DNA of 64,000 nucleotides, from positions 4,097,524 to 4,161,523 of the forward strand of contig KQ964245.1 in assembly GCA_001566295.1 (NCBI GenBank), given 5' to 3'. The DNA comes from Microdochium bolleyi. Its lineage: Eukaryota > Ascomycota > Sordariomycetes > Xylariales > Microdochiaceae. The translations under genes and the position numbers were made by a program. The notes under the pieces are model-generated. The model ran no database searches and was not told where the DNA came from. It saw only the letters and a program-made list of their open reading frames with translations. Shown in pieces: positions 1-10,821 of the stretch (positions within the stretch are counted from its first letter, which is position 1; every line of letters starts with the position of its first letter).

Positions 1-1222
1 CGTGCGCCAAGTTCTCCACGCCATGCCAAACAGACCAGCGATCCTGCGCAAGGAGTTCATTTTTGAAGAGTACCAGATCCTCGAGGCACGCCTCGCCGGT
101 GCAGACAGCGTCCTCCTGATTGTCAAGATGCTGGACCTGGAGCTCCTCACGCGGCTCTACAAGTACTCCCAGTCATTGGGCATGGAGCCCCTCGTCGAGG
201 TGCAGAACGCAGAGGAGATGGAAGTCGCCGTTAAGCTCGGTTCCAAGGCCATCGGCGTCAACAACCGCAACCTCGAGACCTTCGACGTCGACCTCAACAC
301 GACCAGCAGGCTCCGCAACCTCGTGCCCAAGGAAACCGTCATCTGCGCCCTGAGCGGGATTAACACGTACGAGGACGTCATGGCCAACCACCGCGACGGC
401 GTGAACGCTGTCCTCGTCGGCGAAGCCATCATGCGCGCGCCCGACGCCACCGAGTTCATCCAGCAGCTCTGCAGCGGAAAAGTAACCAAGGAAACGTCCC
501 CCGTCGAGCCACTCCTCGTCAAGATCTGCGGCACAAGGACACCCGAGGCCGCGCTCGTGGCCGCCGAGGCCGGCGCCGATCTGATCGGCCTCATCTTTGC
601 GCCCAACCGGAAGCGCACAATCACCGACGAAGCCGCGCAGGCCATCTCCAAGGCCATTCGGGGCTTCTCCCGGCCCGTGTCCGCGAGCGGGAGCCCCTCC
701 CCAGCCAACAACATCGCCAAAGACTTCTTCGCCTCTGCCGCGACCAAGATCACCGGCCGTACCCGGCCCCTACTGGTCGGCGTCTTCCTCGACCAGCCGC
801 TCTCTGAAGTCCTGGAGCTGCAGCGCAAGTACGAGCTCGACATCGTCCAGCTCCACGGCAAGGAGCCGCTCGAGTGGGCCAACCTGATCCCGGTCCCCGT
901 AATGAGGCGCTTCACCGCAGGCGCCCCCGGGATCGGAGCCCGAGGATACCACGCCTTGCCGCTGTTCGACCCGGGCGCGGGCTCCGGGCAGCTCCTCGAC
1001 GCCGTGGATGTCAAGGCCTCCCTGGCCAAGGACCCGGAGCTGCGCCTCCTGCTCGCCGGCGGGCTCGACGCGGCGAACCTCGCCGAGGTCCTGAAGAACG
1101 TGGGTGCCGATGCGGAGAGAATCGTTGGTGTGGATGTCAGTAGTGGGGTGGAGGGTAGTGATGGACTGCAAGATCTAGACAGGATACGGGAGTTCGTCGC
1201 CACGGCGAAGAGGTTGCGGTAG
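1..1222 (+). CDS. trpC: Anthranilate-pathway multifunctional protein, IGPS-PRAI part (5' truncated)
   Basis: This is the C-terminal 406 residues of the fungal tryptophan-biosynthesis fusion protein; the N-terminal part, usually a glutamine amidotransferase domain, lies beyond the left edge. The open frame enters at base 2. Residues 1-160 are the end of indole-3-glycerol-phosphate synthase: the LRKEF motif with its catalytic lysine (residue 17), the GVNNRNL motif (85-91), the SGI loop (118-120) and LVGEAIMR. Residues 171-406 are phosphoribosylanthranilate isomerase, opening with VKICG (catalytic Cys176) and closing with GVDVSSGVE (general-acid Asp378). A Ser/Pro/Ala-rich insert near 220-250 is a common fungal linker. 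No intron is seen here. It converts phosphoribosylanthranilate to indole-glycerol phosphate in the cytosol. It converges on the next gene with about 200 bp between the stop codons. Confidence 0.96.
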   Translation, partial: VRQVLHAMPNRPAILRKEFIFEEYQILEARLAGADSVLLIVKMLDLELLTRLYKYSQSLGMEPLVEVQNAEEMEVAVKLGSKAIGVNNRNLETFDVDLNTTSRLRNLVPKETVICALSGINTYEDVMANHRDGVNAVLVGEAIMRAPDATEFIQQLCSGKVTKETSPVEPLLVKICGTRTPEAALVAAEAGADLIGLIFAPNRKRTITDEAAQAISKAIRGFSRPVSASGSPSPANNIAKDFFASAATKITGRTRPLLVGVFLDQPLSEVLELQRKYELDIVQLHGKEPLEWANLIPVPVMRRFTAGAPGIGARGYHALPLFDPGAGSGQLLDAVDVKASLAKDPELRLLLAGGLDAANLAEVLKNVGADAERIVGVDVSSGVEGSDGLQDLDRIREFVATAKRLR

Positions 1223-1423
1223 AATCCCGACTTGTGAACGAACGAATTGAAAAGGAGGCTTCGCTGCGGTTCTCATATTCTTGCAAATATAGCACTTTAC
1301 GAACTTAGGGTGCACAAAGTACTTGCCCTCGCCCATCCTAATGCTGTGCGCGTTGTACCCCTAACCGGAGCAAGAATTTTTTAATAATTCCAGTATCAGT
1401 ATTTCACGGCTGGCCTCACTAAT

Positions 1424-3504
1424 CTACCGCCAACCACGGCCTCCACCCCGGCTGCCAGTAGTAGACTTGTTCTGCGCTAGCTCGAGCCTGTGCTTGAACT
1501 TGGCGTAGAGCTTGTCGATAAACTTGCTGTCCGTCCAGTCCCTCACAATCTGCTCGACGAGGCGCCGACGCTTCTTGGACTTCATCAGCTCGCGCTCCTT
1601 CAGCTTGGCGGGCTTGTTCCATCCTTCGTCCTCGAGCTCCTGCTCCACGCGCTCCTTGAGATGGTGCTTCCAGTGGAGAAGGTCGTGTGTCGTCTCCGCG
1701 TTACTGTTGCACACCGCGCCGACGTGCCACTCCCTGCCTGTCGGTTGCAAGGGCATGCCCTGAGAGTCAACTGAGCGCTTGTCTGCATCGTCGTCACCAT
1801 TGCTATCGGAAGATGAGTCATCATCATCATCATCATCATCATCAGAGTCCGACTCGATATCTTCGAGGGTGCTCTTGTTATAGGCACTCCCCTGGAAGAT
1901 GATCCTCCATGTGGCGGGGTGCCCGCTTCGTCCACACGCCTCGCAGTTATTGTTGAACGCGCCGTCGGTGCCCACCTCGTAGGAGTCCATCGTCGGCCGG
2001 CTCTTCAGTGTGCGATAGAACTCGGTCTTCCAGGCAGACGACGCAAACTTGGAATTAGCCAGACCCTGGTACTCGTCATTCAGCTTCCGCCACGCGTTGG
2101 TGAACAGTTCGTCGTCTCGACGCTTGAATTTCGGGTCGATCTTGTTGTGAACAAGCCACTCCACGACGAATGGGAACTGGTCCTTGAGCGGCAGGTGTGC
2201 TTGTCGAGTGAACTGGAGCGGGATGGCGATCGGAACGCCGAGCGGTGCGTCATCGTCTTCGACCACAAAGTCGTCCAGGTCCTCGCTCCCTTCAGACTCT
2301 CGTGCTTTTTGCGACCTCGGCGGGGTGTTCTTCTTCGACTTCTTGCGGGAGCGTGAAGAAGGTTGCTCAATTTCTTCTACTTCCTCTTCCTCCTCGTCAT
2401 CATCAAATTCTTTGAGGACTTGTAGTCCGTCATCAGAGTCCGTGTCGTACATGCCGCGCCTAGCGTCATCGTCGACTTCAGACTCCGAGTCCGTGAGCTG
2501 CGATATCTTTTCACCTGCCCGGCGACGTCTTAGGAGCTCCATCTTCTTTTGCTTTTCCGTTCTGTGTCCTTTGTGTCGCTCTCTTTTCGTAGGTGAGGAC
2601 AGCTGCGGTGTTCTAAGTAGTCTTCCTTTTGATCGCTTCGGACTGCTCTCATCCTCGCTGTCGGCTGCAGCTCGTTGTGGTGTCAATTGTTGCATCCTTC
2701 TGCGCTTGGCCGGTGAGACAACCTCGTCGTCAGACTCGTCCAAGTCGACACGTGGTGGGCGTCGTCGCCTCATAGCTGAGCTCGGAGGAAGTATGGGATC
2801 CTCGTCGTCCTCATCCTCGTTTTCGTCTTCTGGGACCAGGAGAGTAGCCTTTCCGAGCCGAGTGGCTACAGACTGAGACGATCGTGGCATCTTGGAAGAA
2901 GATGTTGGGAGCGGCACATCATCGCTGTCCGAATCATCCAACACTTGAGGCTTGTGCTGACTTCCGACAGGGACACGAGAAGCAGGAAGCTCGTCTTCAC
3001 TGACATCGTCAGAGCCAGTACGTGTAGGCACCATATCGACAGCAGACTCGTCGGATGAGTCCGACGCAACTGCTCTCGTCCGCTTACTGCCAGCTAGCGG
3101 TTGCGGCGTGAAAGTGGCACGCGCCGGTTTTGGCCCTGCCGCTGTCCTGATTCGTGACTGTTCTATTTGGAAAAGGTTAGCATCATGAGCAGGAAGTAAT
3201 AAACAACTTCTACTGGAGAGTGCAGATCTGCCCTGGAAGGAGCCCTCGCAAGGCAACAAACAAGAAAAGACATACCCAGTCTACGCTCCTTCTTCTTCCC
3301 CTTTCCTGCCTCGCTGCTATCCCTGACTAGTAAACGCGGGTGCGATCGCACTCGGACAGCATGCTGGCTGTATCTCACGTTTGCTGGGGCGAAGATGCGC
3401 GGAGGCGATGGCTGTGCCTGGCCGTTGTGGTTGCTGTCTGCGTCACTGCCCGAGGCAGCCAAAGGCTCAAAGGTGAGATGCGTCTGCCTTTTCCTCCGTC
3501 CCAT
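1424..3504 (-). CDS. DUF4211-type nuclear protein of unknown function
   Basis: Two exons: 3504-3276 and 3162-1424. The 113-nt intron has a GTATGT donor and a TAG acceptor, with phase 1 kept across it; the product is 655 aa. The start MGRRKRQ was chosen because it is the first ATG in frame with the splice and is followed by a conserved-looking QTHLTFEPL segment. The first 370 or so residues are low-complexity, charged and rich in Ser/Asp clusters with Lys/Arg patches, as expected of a disordered nuclear protein. Near residue 372 begins the block LDDFVVEDDD, followed by a compact domain with W, Y and an NNCEACGRSGHPATW cysteine/histidine knuckle that fits fungal DUF4211. A run of nine Asp follows, and the tail is SRGGGRGW. 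The family's role is not established; a chromatin or DNA-replication role is only inference. Confidence 0.85.
1818..1844. repeat. (TCA)9 trinucleotide microsatellite inside a coding region
   Basis: Nine perfect TCA units. On the minus strand they encode the run of nine aspartates in the DUF4211-type protein. The tract is in frame, so length changes would alter only the number of Asp residues. Confidence 0.9.
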
Positions 3505-4720
3505 GGCGGGATATGTCCGGGTATGGGCTATGTGGGGGGTGAAGCTGGCGTGAGATCTCGGTGGAATGAGCTTTGGCTGTCTTAACAATACCCCTTATGT
3601 AAAGGAGATGCTCAGGCGGATTGGGCAGCCAGCAAAAGTGGACAATGATATTCCGGAAAGTCCTCTCCAGCCTGAGTCTGTCCACAGCCAAATAGCTGCC
3701 AGTCACCTGCGTCGTCTGCGCTCTGGTTGATCTCCAACAGGTATGCGACCGCAGATACAGGCCCGAAGGCGTCGGTTTTCCAACAAAAAAAGAGAGCTCT
3801 GGTGCAGATCTGTGGTATGGTCTTGTTGATCTTCAATTTCGATCGCAAGGTCCGCGGGCGATGGGCAAGCTGGGAACGTTGTAGTCGCGCCCCCCCAAAA
3901 AGATAGCCAGGCCCTGGGCTCTGTCGCATGCGCAATCGTGCTGCCAAGGATCCTGTGCAGAACTACCCTTTGCTGGACAAGACCGAGAGAAAGAACAATG
4001 CCTCCAGTAGTTGCAAAGAGCGATCTGCGTTATCAGAAGATCCGGGAACTCGAAAATGGCAAGAGTCTCGACGTGGTGCTACAACTTCAGTGCCATCTTC
4101 ATCGTGGACCCGCGCCGGGCGCGACTTGCAAGCTTCCAACACCAGCCCGCTTCCTCGACACGTCATCACGTGATGGCACTTTCCCTTTAAACCTCTCCGC
4201 TCCCACAACCAGCACAATCGCTACACCATCATCACCCCTGGAAGGAATGCACGTTGAGGTAACTGCATGAAACAAACCGTGGGGAGAATTTTTGTTCTTT
4301 TAATTATTTCTTTGTGTAATGGTGGTGGTGCTGGTGGAGTGAAGGAGGATGGGACATTTGATGATGCAATGACCATCCTCCCAACGAAAAGGGGGGAATC
4401 TTGAGATGCATCGAATACTATCTAAGGGGCAGTGTGTGTGTGTGTTCAGGGTTATCCTTTCCTGTCCGTCTCATCATGACCATCATTCCTTGCCTTTGGT
4501 TCCTGACATGCTGCGTAAAGAGTATTGGGCTCCAAAACTCTTGTTCAGCCCTCCAGATGCCAAGACGATCTTACCATCCGAATCGAGCTGCTCCGGCTAT
4601 GCAGGCGATGGTTTCCGTTCCGTAGGCATCGTCGGCTACACCAGAGAAGTTGCATCCGCCTGCCAAGAGGCCGACACAGTGTCTCGCCCTCCTTCTGAGA
4701 GTTCCCAACGCTGATGCAAT
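3505..4720. other. Intergenic region between the DUF4211 gene and RanBP1
   Basis: About 1.2 kb holding the promoter and 5' leader of the DUF4211-type gene and the 3' flank of the RanBP1 gene. A short GT run lies near 4432-4445. The open frames here (longest about 110 codons) have no recognisable domain and poor codon character. I see no gene. Confidence 0.6.
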
Positions 4721-5730
4721 CTACGAGGAAGCAGCGGGCTCCTCGGTCTTAGTCTCCTCCTTCTTCTCCTCAGCAGCGACCTCGGGGGCGGCCTCGGCCT
4801 CATCCTTCTTGAACAGGGCCTCATTGTCCTTCTGGGCCTGGATGAAAGAGTCCTTGAAGAGGTTGGCGTCTGCAGGGACACAGTGTTAGTTTATATCCAC
4901 AAAATGTGTCTATCTGCGTTAAACAGATCGGAACTTACTCTCAGGGTTAGCGAAGCGGATGGCGAGGGTGACGGCCTCGGGCTCGCCCTCGCTGACATCA
5001 GCGGCAGCGTTCCAGACCCAGCTGCGGTCGGAGCCGACGTTGGGGGAGAGCTTCATCTCGGGGACAACTGAGCACATCACGTTAGCGGGTGCGCACGTTT
5101 TGCGTGTGGCAGCAAAGCTTCCAGGCAATTCCACGTACTGTAGTGGTTGGCGCAGACCTTGAGGGTCTTGTCGCGGCGCATGACGAGACGGGTCTTGCCG
5201 TTCTCCTTGTGCTTGAGCAGCCGGACGTCGCCAGTGCCGCGCTCCTTCCACTCGCTCGACTCGCGCACAAACTTGAAAAGCTTGGCGCGCATCTTGAAGA
5301 GCTGCTCCTCGGACTCCTCGTTGGTCTTGGTCTCGACCTTCTCGGTGAGCTTGATGACGGGCTCGAAGTGGACATCCTCGGACTCGGGGGCCTCGTCCTG
5401 TGCGGCGGGGAAAAGCATAGAAATGTCAGCTAGTCGTTCCCCTTCTCATGGATATGGGCAGAGGAAAGGGCCCTTATGCTTTGACAGTGTCAAAAAAATA
5501 GCAGAGGACTATTCTGTACTGACCTCGTCGTCGCCCTTGGCGGCGGCAGCAGCATCGCGCTGGGCCTTGGCGCTGCCCGAGTTGTCACCACGGTCCTCCT
5601 CGTCGTCCTTCTTCTCCTTCTTGGCGCCACCTCCGAACATGGAGAAGACGGAGGAGGAAGTGATGGGCTTCTCCTCACCCTCGGCGGGCTTGACGGTCGC
5701 GTCGACCTTGGGCTCGGTGCTGTCGCTCAT
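4721..5730 (-). CDS. yrb1: Ran-specific GTPase-activating protein / RanBP1
   Basis: Four exons: 5730-5524, 5397-5139, 5067-4939 and 4869-4721. Donors are GTCAGT, GTACGT, GTAAGT and acceptors all AG, with phases 0, 1, 1 agreeing across every junction; the product is 247 aa. Residues 1-75 are an acidic, Ala/Lys-rich linker. The Ran-binding domain spans about 77-215: HFEPVIKL, the signature EWKERGTGDVRLLKHK, then LVMRRDKTLKVCANH and the SWVWNAAAD block that contacts Ran. The C-terminus is acidic (EEKKEETKTEEPA). RanBP1 binds Ran-GTP in the cytoplasm, stimulates RanGAP and helps release cargo from exportins. The acidic tail matches the family. ATG context is GCCAACATGA. It is transcribed in the same direction as the upstream membrane-protein gene but with a 1 kb gap, so it is an independent unit. 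Confidence 0.95.
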
Positions 5731-6734
5731 GTTGGCGGAAGGTATGTGTTTATGCGTAATTCGGAGTGATGTTGGTTGACCAAGACTGGCTAAGATGCTG
5801 CGATAAACACAAAGTGCTGCGTCAGTATATGGCTTTTCGGGTGCGTTGAAGCTGTTGCAGAACTCCGTTCGAGCAGTCCAGAGCAAGAAGAGAAGTAAAC
5901 AAGAGCTCGGCGAGAGAGAGGGGGCCGAGCGGACGGGTAGCGGTGCGTAGCGGCTTCAGCTAGTGAGGTCGAAAATCATCACCGCCCAAAGCTGCCCCAC
6001 CTCCTCGAAATTTGGACAGAAGCCAGGCAGCCGAGTCTTGCCGGAGGGCAGGCAACTGAGAGGCGGCGCGTGTCCTGGGGTGCGGGTGGGCTGGCTGGGT
6101 GTATCGGGGAGCACACCTACCTGGGCTTCTGGCAGTGGTGGTTGAGCTTTGTTTTGTTTGATGGAAGAGCTCGAGATGCAGGTCTGTGTGGGAGGTTTGG
6201 ATGTCGTTCCGCACCTTGCGCCAGGCATGGAGGGGAAAAGCTCAAACTTTGCCCCTCTCCTGCGCTGCCCAAGTGCCTGCTGGGGCCCTCATCCCACCAG
6301 GCTGCTGCACTGCTGCATTGTTCCAAGCACGGGGACTCGTCACATGTGCCACAGTGGAGACGGTGGGCTGAACCCCTGAGCCCTGGATTCTCCAGCAGCA
6401 TTACCCTCCATGGACAACTGCCTGAAGCTGGCTGGCCGAACCTGAGCTGTGCTTGTCTTTGTTACCGCAGTGTAATCTGTGATTTGAGGGCATTATCATA
6501 CACCAACATGCCCAGAGCGGAGAGCGAGTCTGTATAGCTGCCACGGGCTTCCATGCTCATATGTGGCCTTCAGACGTCCTGTCTGCCTAGGCCAATACAC
6601 AATGGCCCCACGAATGAATGCATCACTCCAGCGCCGACTCCGATGCCAACTCTGCCAAATTTAGACAGAGACCAACGCATGCCACCCAGATCTCCAAAGA
6701 ATGAAACCAAGAAACCACCAACATCAAACCATGT
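5731..6734. other. Intergenic region, RanBP1 promoter side
   Basis: About 1 kb with the RanBP1 promoter and 5' leader and the 3' flank of the membrane-protein gene. Overlapping open frames of up to 155 codons occur on both strands between 5960 and 6540, but none shows a domain or a plausible start context. Nothing else is seen. Confidence 0.55.
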
Positions 6735-8645
6735 CTAATCCATAGCCTTCCTCCAGCGCCAGATGCTTCCTGAAGTCTGAGGCTTCCCACTACGCCGCTC
6801 TCGCAACTCGCGCTTCACGTTCTCACCACGGACCGCCTTAGTCCTAGTCATCTCTGTCATCTTGCCCTTGTAGTGGGCCTCGGCGTTTGCGAGATAGCTC
6901 TGATACTCTTCTTGCTTGCCTTGGATCTTGAGCCACCAGAGCTTCGAGCTCAGCTGCGCGGTCAGGAGTGTCAAGGAGAGATCATCGCGCAGGTTCAGAG
7001 TCGCCCGTTTGAGCTCTACCTGAGCTTGATGGCTCCGGAGCTCTAGTTCCTCTTTGCTGATTGAGTTACTGAAATAAGTCGTCGCCTCCCTCATGAGTTG
7101 GTCACGAAGACAAACGAACCGTCCTAGCACGGTCTGGGTTAAGAGAGTTCCCTCGTCAACTGCAGGGGCAGAAACATCGTGTACCCAGGTTGTCGTCTCG
7201 TTGACAGCGTTGGCGACGTATAGGGCGAGGTCTTTCACAAACTGCTTGCTGACGTCCAAAACATCGGTGATGGTGTGTTGGCCGAGGTCGACTTTGAAGA
7301 CCTCATGAATCTTGGGCTTCCGTTCCGTAACAATGGAGACCTCGAAAGTGCCGTGTGCTTCCTTGACTGGCACCTCGATCAGGAACCCGGCTGTGATGGT
7401 CGTCACGCTGGTAGGAATGTCTAGTCCGTCACGACTGACCGCAATCTTGATTGCTTCCTTAGCGAGCCACGAAGCCTTGACCGCCAACGGAATCTTGACC
7501 ATTATTTCATTGCGGCCATATACCTCCGCAGAGCACATGCTTTGGGCAGACTGGTCTGTCGTCTGCGGGACGTGAAGACGATCGAGAACGACCGGCATCA
7601 GGCTTGTGCCAAGATTCGAAGCGTTTGGTGTCGGGGCTGACTTGTGAGATTTGCTGGTGCTCGGGATTGTGCTTTCAAACACTGTCGGCATGGAAATGCC
7701 ACTCGTCGAAACGGACGCGACTGGAACCGTTGACAGCGTTTGTGGTAGAACTTGGGTCGGCCGTACGAGCAACAACGATGCCCAGGTCAAGATAATGCCG
7801 AGGATAAGAAGCCCGAGTCTTCGCAGGATGGGCCGGCAATGGTCGCGGAAATACGACTGATGCCAAGGCTGCCACGCAGGGTTTGCAAGGCGGCCGGCCT
7901 TGGTTGAGCTTACATCAGTGTCTTGTTTGCCCGAGGTCTGTTGTGCTTGATAGCTCAAATGTCCCTCAATCTGCGCGTCCTGAAGAGCTTGCGCCTTAAT
8001 AGGCGAAGTCCTTGCCCGTGCTGCCAGCTCCGGGAAGGAGTCACTATGGTGCAGCAAGCTGGTTGGGTTCTCCAGGCTTTGGACAGCTGGAGTCTCGACA
8101 TCGTCCTCTTCGACTGCCCGTGCTGCTATCTCTGCATAAGTGCGGGCGCGACCAGTATCGTCGAGCACGACTTCTTCTTCATCATCCGACGAGTCGGTAT
8201 CGGCGTCGTTGGTGTCAACATCTGTGCCAGTGTCTGTGCCGCAGAGACTCTGGACATCGTCTGGTCTCTGATAGTCGAAGGAACTTGCGATCGACTCTGC
8301 TTGACTTTCACCATCAGCGCCGATGACGTCGTAGCCGAGATCGGCAAGGATCTGGTCCTCGTCTGGTAGTGTCTCGGGCTGCATGATGTCTGGTGAGCTC
8401 GAGCTGATCCAGTTACTCAACTGTCGGCTTCCAACAGGACGAGGGAACCGAAGCGTTGGAACTGAGTGTGTCGAGTCCGCAAGTGTTGCGTCGTGGGAAG
8501 ACTTGAGAGCAGTTGGTGCGGGGCGGGGCTCGCTCTGACTGAGCGTAGGCTTGCACTTGTGAGACTCGGCTGAATTCTTTACAGCAGCTTGGTATTGATC
8601 AACGGCGGGATGAGCTGTGTGTTCCGAGCCCCCAGACTGTTCCAT
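6735..8645 (-). CDS. Predicted single-pass membrane protein, unknown function
   Basis: A single uninterrupted frame of 636 aa starting MEQSGGSE. Residues 1-265 are polar and disordered, with the conserved-looking stretch SIASSFDYQRPDDVQSL (118-134) followed by an Asp/Thr-rich acidic cluster (136-165). A basic patch (RPILRRLG) leads into one strong hydrophobic helix, about residues 276-295, and no N-terminal signal peptide is seen. The remaining 340 residues hold Ser/Thr-rich sequence, then a beta-rich section (residues about 370-450), then Ala/Leu/Gln helices that look like coiled coil, ending in a basic tail. By the positive-inside rule the N-terminus should be cytosolic or nucleoplasmic and the C-terminus lumenal (inference). 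I do not recognise the family; an ER or nuclear-envelope protein would fit the topology. Codon use is normal for the window. Confidence 0.8.
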   Translation of the reverse strand: MEQSGGSEHTAHPAVDQYQAAVKNSAESHKCKPTLSQSEPRPAPTALKSSHDATLADSTHSVPTLRFPRPVGSRQLSNWISSSSPDIMQPETLPDEDQILADLGYDVIGADGESQAESIASSFDYQRPDDVQSLCGTDTGTDVDTNDADTDSSDDEEEVVLDDTGRARTYAEIAARAVEEDDVETPAVQSLENPTSLLHHSDSFPELAARARTSPIKAQALQDAQIEGHLSYQAQQTSGKQDTDVSSTKAGRLANPAWQPWHQSYFRDHCRPILRRLGLLILGIILTWASLLLVRPTQVLPQTLSTVPVASVSTSGISMPTVFESTIPSTSKSHKSAPTPNASNLGTSLMPVVLDRLHVPQTTDQSAQSMCSAEVYGRNEIMVKIPLAVKASWLAKEAIKIAVSRDGLDIPTSVTTITAGFLIEVPVKEAHGTFEVSIVTERKPKIHEVFKVDLGQHTITDVLDVSKQFVKDLALYVANAVNETTTWVHDVSAPAVDEGTLLTQTVLGRFVCLRDQLMREATTYFSNSISKEELELRSHQAQVELKRATLNLRDDLSLTLLTAQLSSKLWWLKIQGKQEEYQSYLANAEAHYKGKMTEMTRTKAVRGENVKRELRERRSGKPQTSGSIWRWRKAMD

Positions 8646-10821
8646 AACGCGGTGGTGAGCAGGCCTAGCTGGCGAGGTTCATCTCTCTCCCCCCCAAATG
8701 ATAGCCTGAGTCTCACAAGTTGGATCGATGTTGATCTGCGAGGTTGACAGGCTAAATGCAGGCGCTGTCTTCGAGATGCTAACGCGGAGCGTTCTCGAGG
8801 TATGCAGATGTTGGGATCGGACGGAAGCAGTGGTATGTGGTCTTGCTTCACCTCAGCGAGGACGTCAGCTTGCCTGGCAATAGGACATCCGATGGTGTGC
8901 TGCACCTGTCACAAGAAGCCTGTTCGTTTGCGCTCAAAGCCTACCGTGATGGAGATCGACCGTATCGCATTGACGAAATCGGGGAGCCCTGACGGACGGT
9001 GTCGAGGGGGCGTTGGCGAGGGTAGAGTTCACGCGATACGGCAGGGCGTGGCGTGAATGATATCACAGGCGTCGGGGTCTTTGCAGGGGTCGACTCGGGC
9101 GTGATGATGAGCTCGATGTATATCCGCTGGTGTCGTCGAAGGATCTCGGTCCACGCAGATGCTTGAAGCGGGCAATAGTGTGAGCGGAGGGTCGAGAAGT
9201 TCGAGGACATACACAGGCGCGAGGGGCAAGGTGGCACAAATGGGAGCAGGCAGGTGTGGTAAGGCAGGCAGGCAGGCAGTCAGGCAGCGGACGAGGCAGG
9301 AGCCCAGGCCAGAAGAACAGACGTACGGTCAACCCCGTTACCAAGAGTGTCTCCGCAATGGACTATGTCCGTTCGCCCAGGCTAGGTTCGGTATTGAACA
9401 CGTCTTGCTTCTGCGGGCGCTCATTCGATGCTCCAAGGACAGGCAGCAACCGATCGCGGGGTTGATCTGGAGCGTAGAGTTGGGGTTGTCCACGTCCGAG
9501 ACCTCGGCGGATCGCAAGTCTATCAGGGTAGCGCGCCGTCTTGTCCGCGCACGCCGGGGATCGATCGATCGAAGCGGAGAGAAGGCAGTCGGGTTCGAAG
9601 GATAGAACCACGGAAAGAAGCTCGCAGTCAAGAGAGGAGACAAAGTGCTTCAGAGACCAGTAGCTCAGTCTTTGTTGGGGAGGATGAGGGCGAAGGTGAC
9701 GAAGACGTGAACGAGCTGGCTCCCGAGGTCTTACCCCACTGTGAGCCTGGGCTGGACAGCCCCAGAAGTTCCCACCACAACCTCGCACGCGCAGCTGTGA
9801 TTGGCGCATGGGTGGGCACCCAGGCCCCTCTCCGCACGCTCAAGCTCCCAGGCGGCCCGCTAAAAGCGCCTGATAAGGACCCTGAGGATGGTCAGGCGAC
9901 CACTTGGACCAGATAGCATTGACGCAACCCCTCCTTCTTGAGTCTTGGTAGTGAATGAGGTGTTCGGAAGTGAACAAGTGTCTGTGGCTTCTTGACCTCG
10001 CTTACAAGGATACGGCACATGAGAAAACTACATTATATGCTTACTAGGGCCAAGACGAACGTGGACGTTTGCAAGGGTGGACCTCAACATGACTCACAAT
10101 GTTCGAGCTACGCGTGGACCTAGAGACGTTGACAGGGCGCATCCGATGGTACGGAGTACGGCACGACATGTTGCACTGTCTTCCGCCCGGACTACAGACT
10201 CTCAACCCCGAGGAGCAAATCAGAAACCTCCAGGCGAAGAAGTCCGGCATGATCAGGACACTACATGTGAAAGAGTCGAGATTTATTCATACAAGGACTT
10301 GATCGAAGATGCACATCCCATCAAGTTCGGCAGATATGCTTAATGGCCAGTGTATGTGCTGACCACGGGTGTATTATATTTGACGAGCCGAGGACTGGTA
10401 CCGCTCTGCCATGTCTTCAAACAAAGGAAATAAGTCATAGCTAGTCCAGCCTGTAGCGAGGTTGCAATCCAAAACGACCCTATCAATACAAAGCCCGCGT
10501 ACTCCGGAAAATGCTGATCATGCAACCGCCTTCTAATCCAAGCGATAGGGGGCAGGTGGTCTATGTTGTAACAAGGAAAATCATAACAATGCGTCCCAAT
10601 GGCGTAAGCTTTTACCGTGCCGGCAGCAAGTCGGCAAGCGGTGATTAGAAGTGACAAAACAAATGGGTATCTGCGCGCGCAAGACAGCCACTACAATGGT
10701 GGCTGTGAGGTAGAACTCGGCTCGACGCAGTCGAGGAACGGATGAAGTCGAAGGAGCGTCCGTCGAGAAGCAGAAGCTTGCCTGCTGCTCCCACGCGGAC
10801 GATGTAGCGTTGCAAGGCAAT
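8646..10821. other. Intergenic region between the membrane-protein gene and the phosducin-like gene
   Basis: A 2.2 kb gap. It contains the upstream region of the membrane-protein gene, a degenerate GGCA repeat near 9262-9287, one TACGGAGTA motif at 10150-10158, and the 3' flank of the phosducin-like gene. Overlapping arginine-rich frames between 9159 and 9916 lie on both strands and look like compositional artefacts. No gene is supported. Confidence 0.55.

Noticed and set aside
157..1203. 348-codon antisense frame across the tryptophan gene
   Set aside because: It mirrors the GC-rich codons of the clearly identified IGPS-PRAI gene and has no domain.
9159..9916. Overlapping 148-162 codon frames on both strands
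   Set aside because: Arg/Gly/Gln-rich, mutually overlapping, no domain, no start context; explained by composition.
10340..10657. Minus-strand 105-codon frame with two hydrophobic stretches
   Set aside because: Lies in the 3' flank of the phosducin-like gene, has no recognised family and rare codons; probably untranslated sequence.
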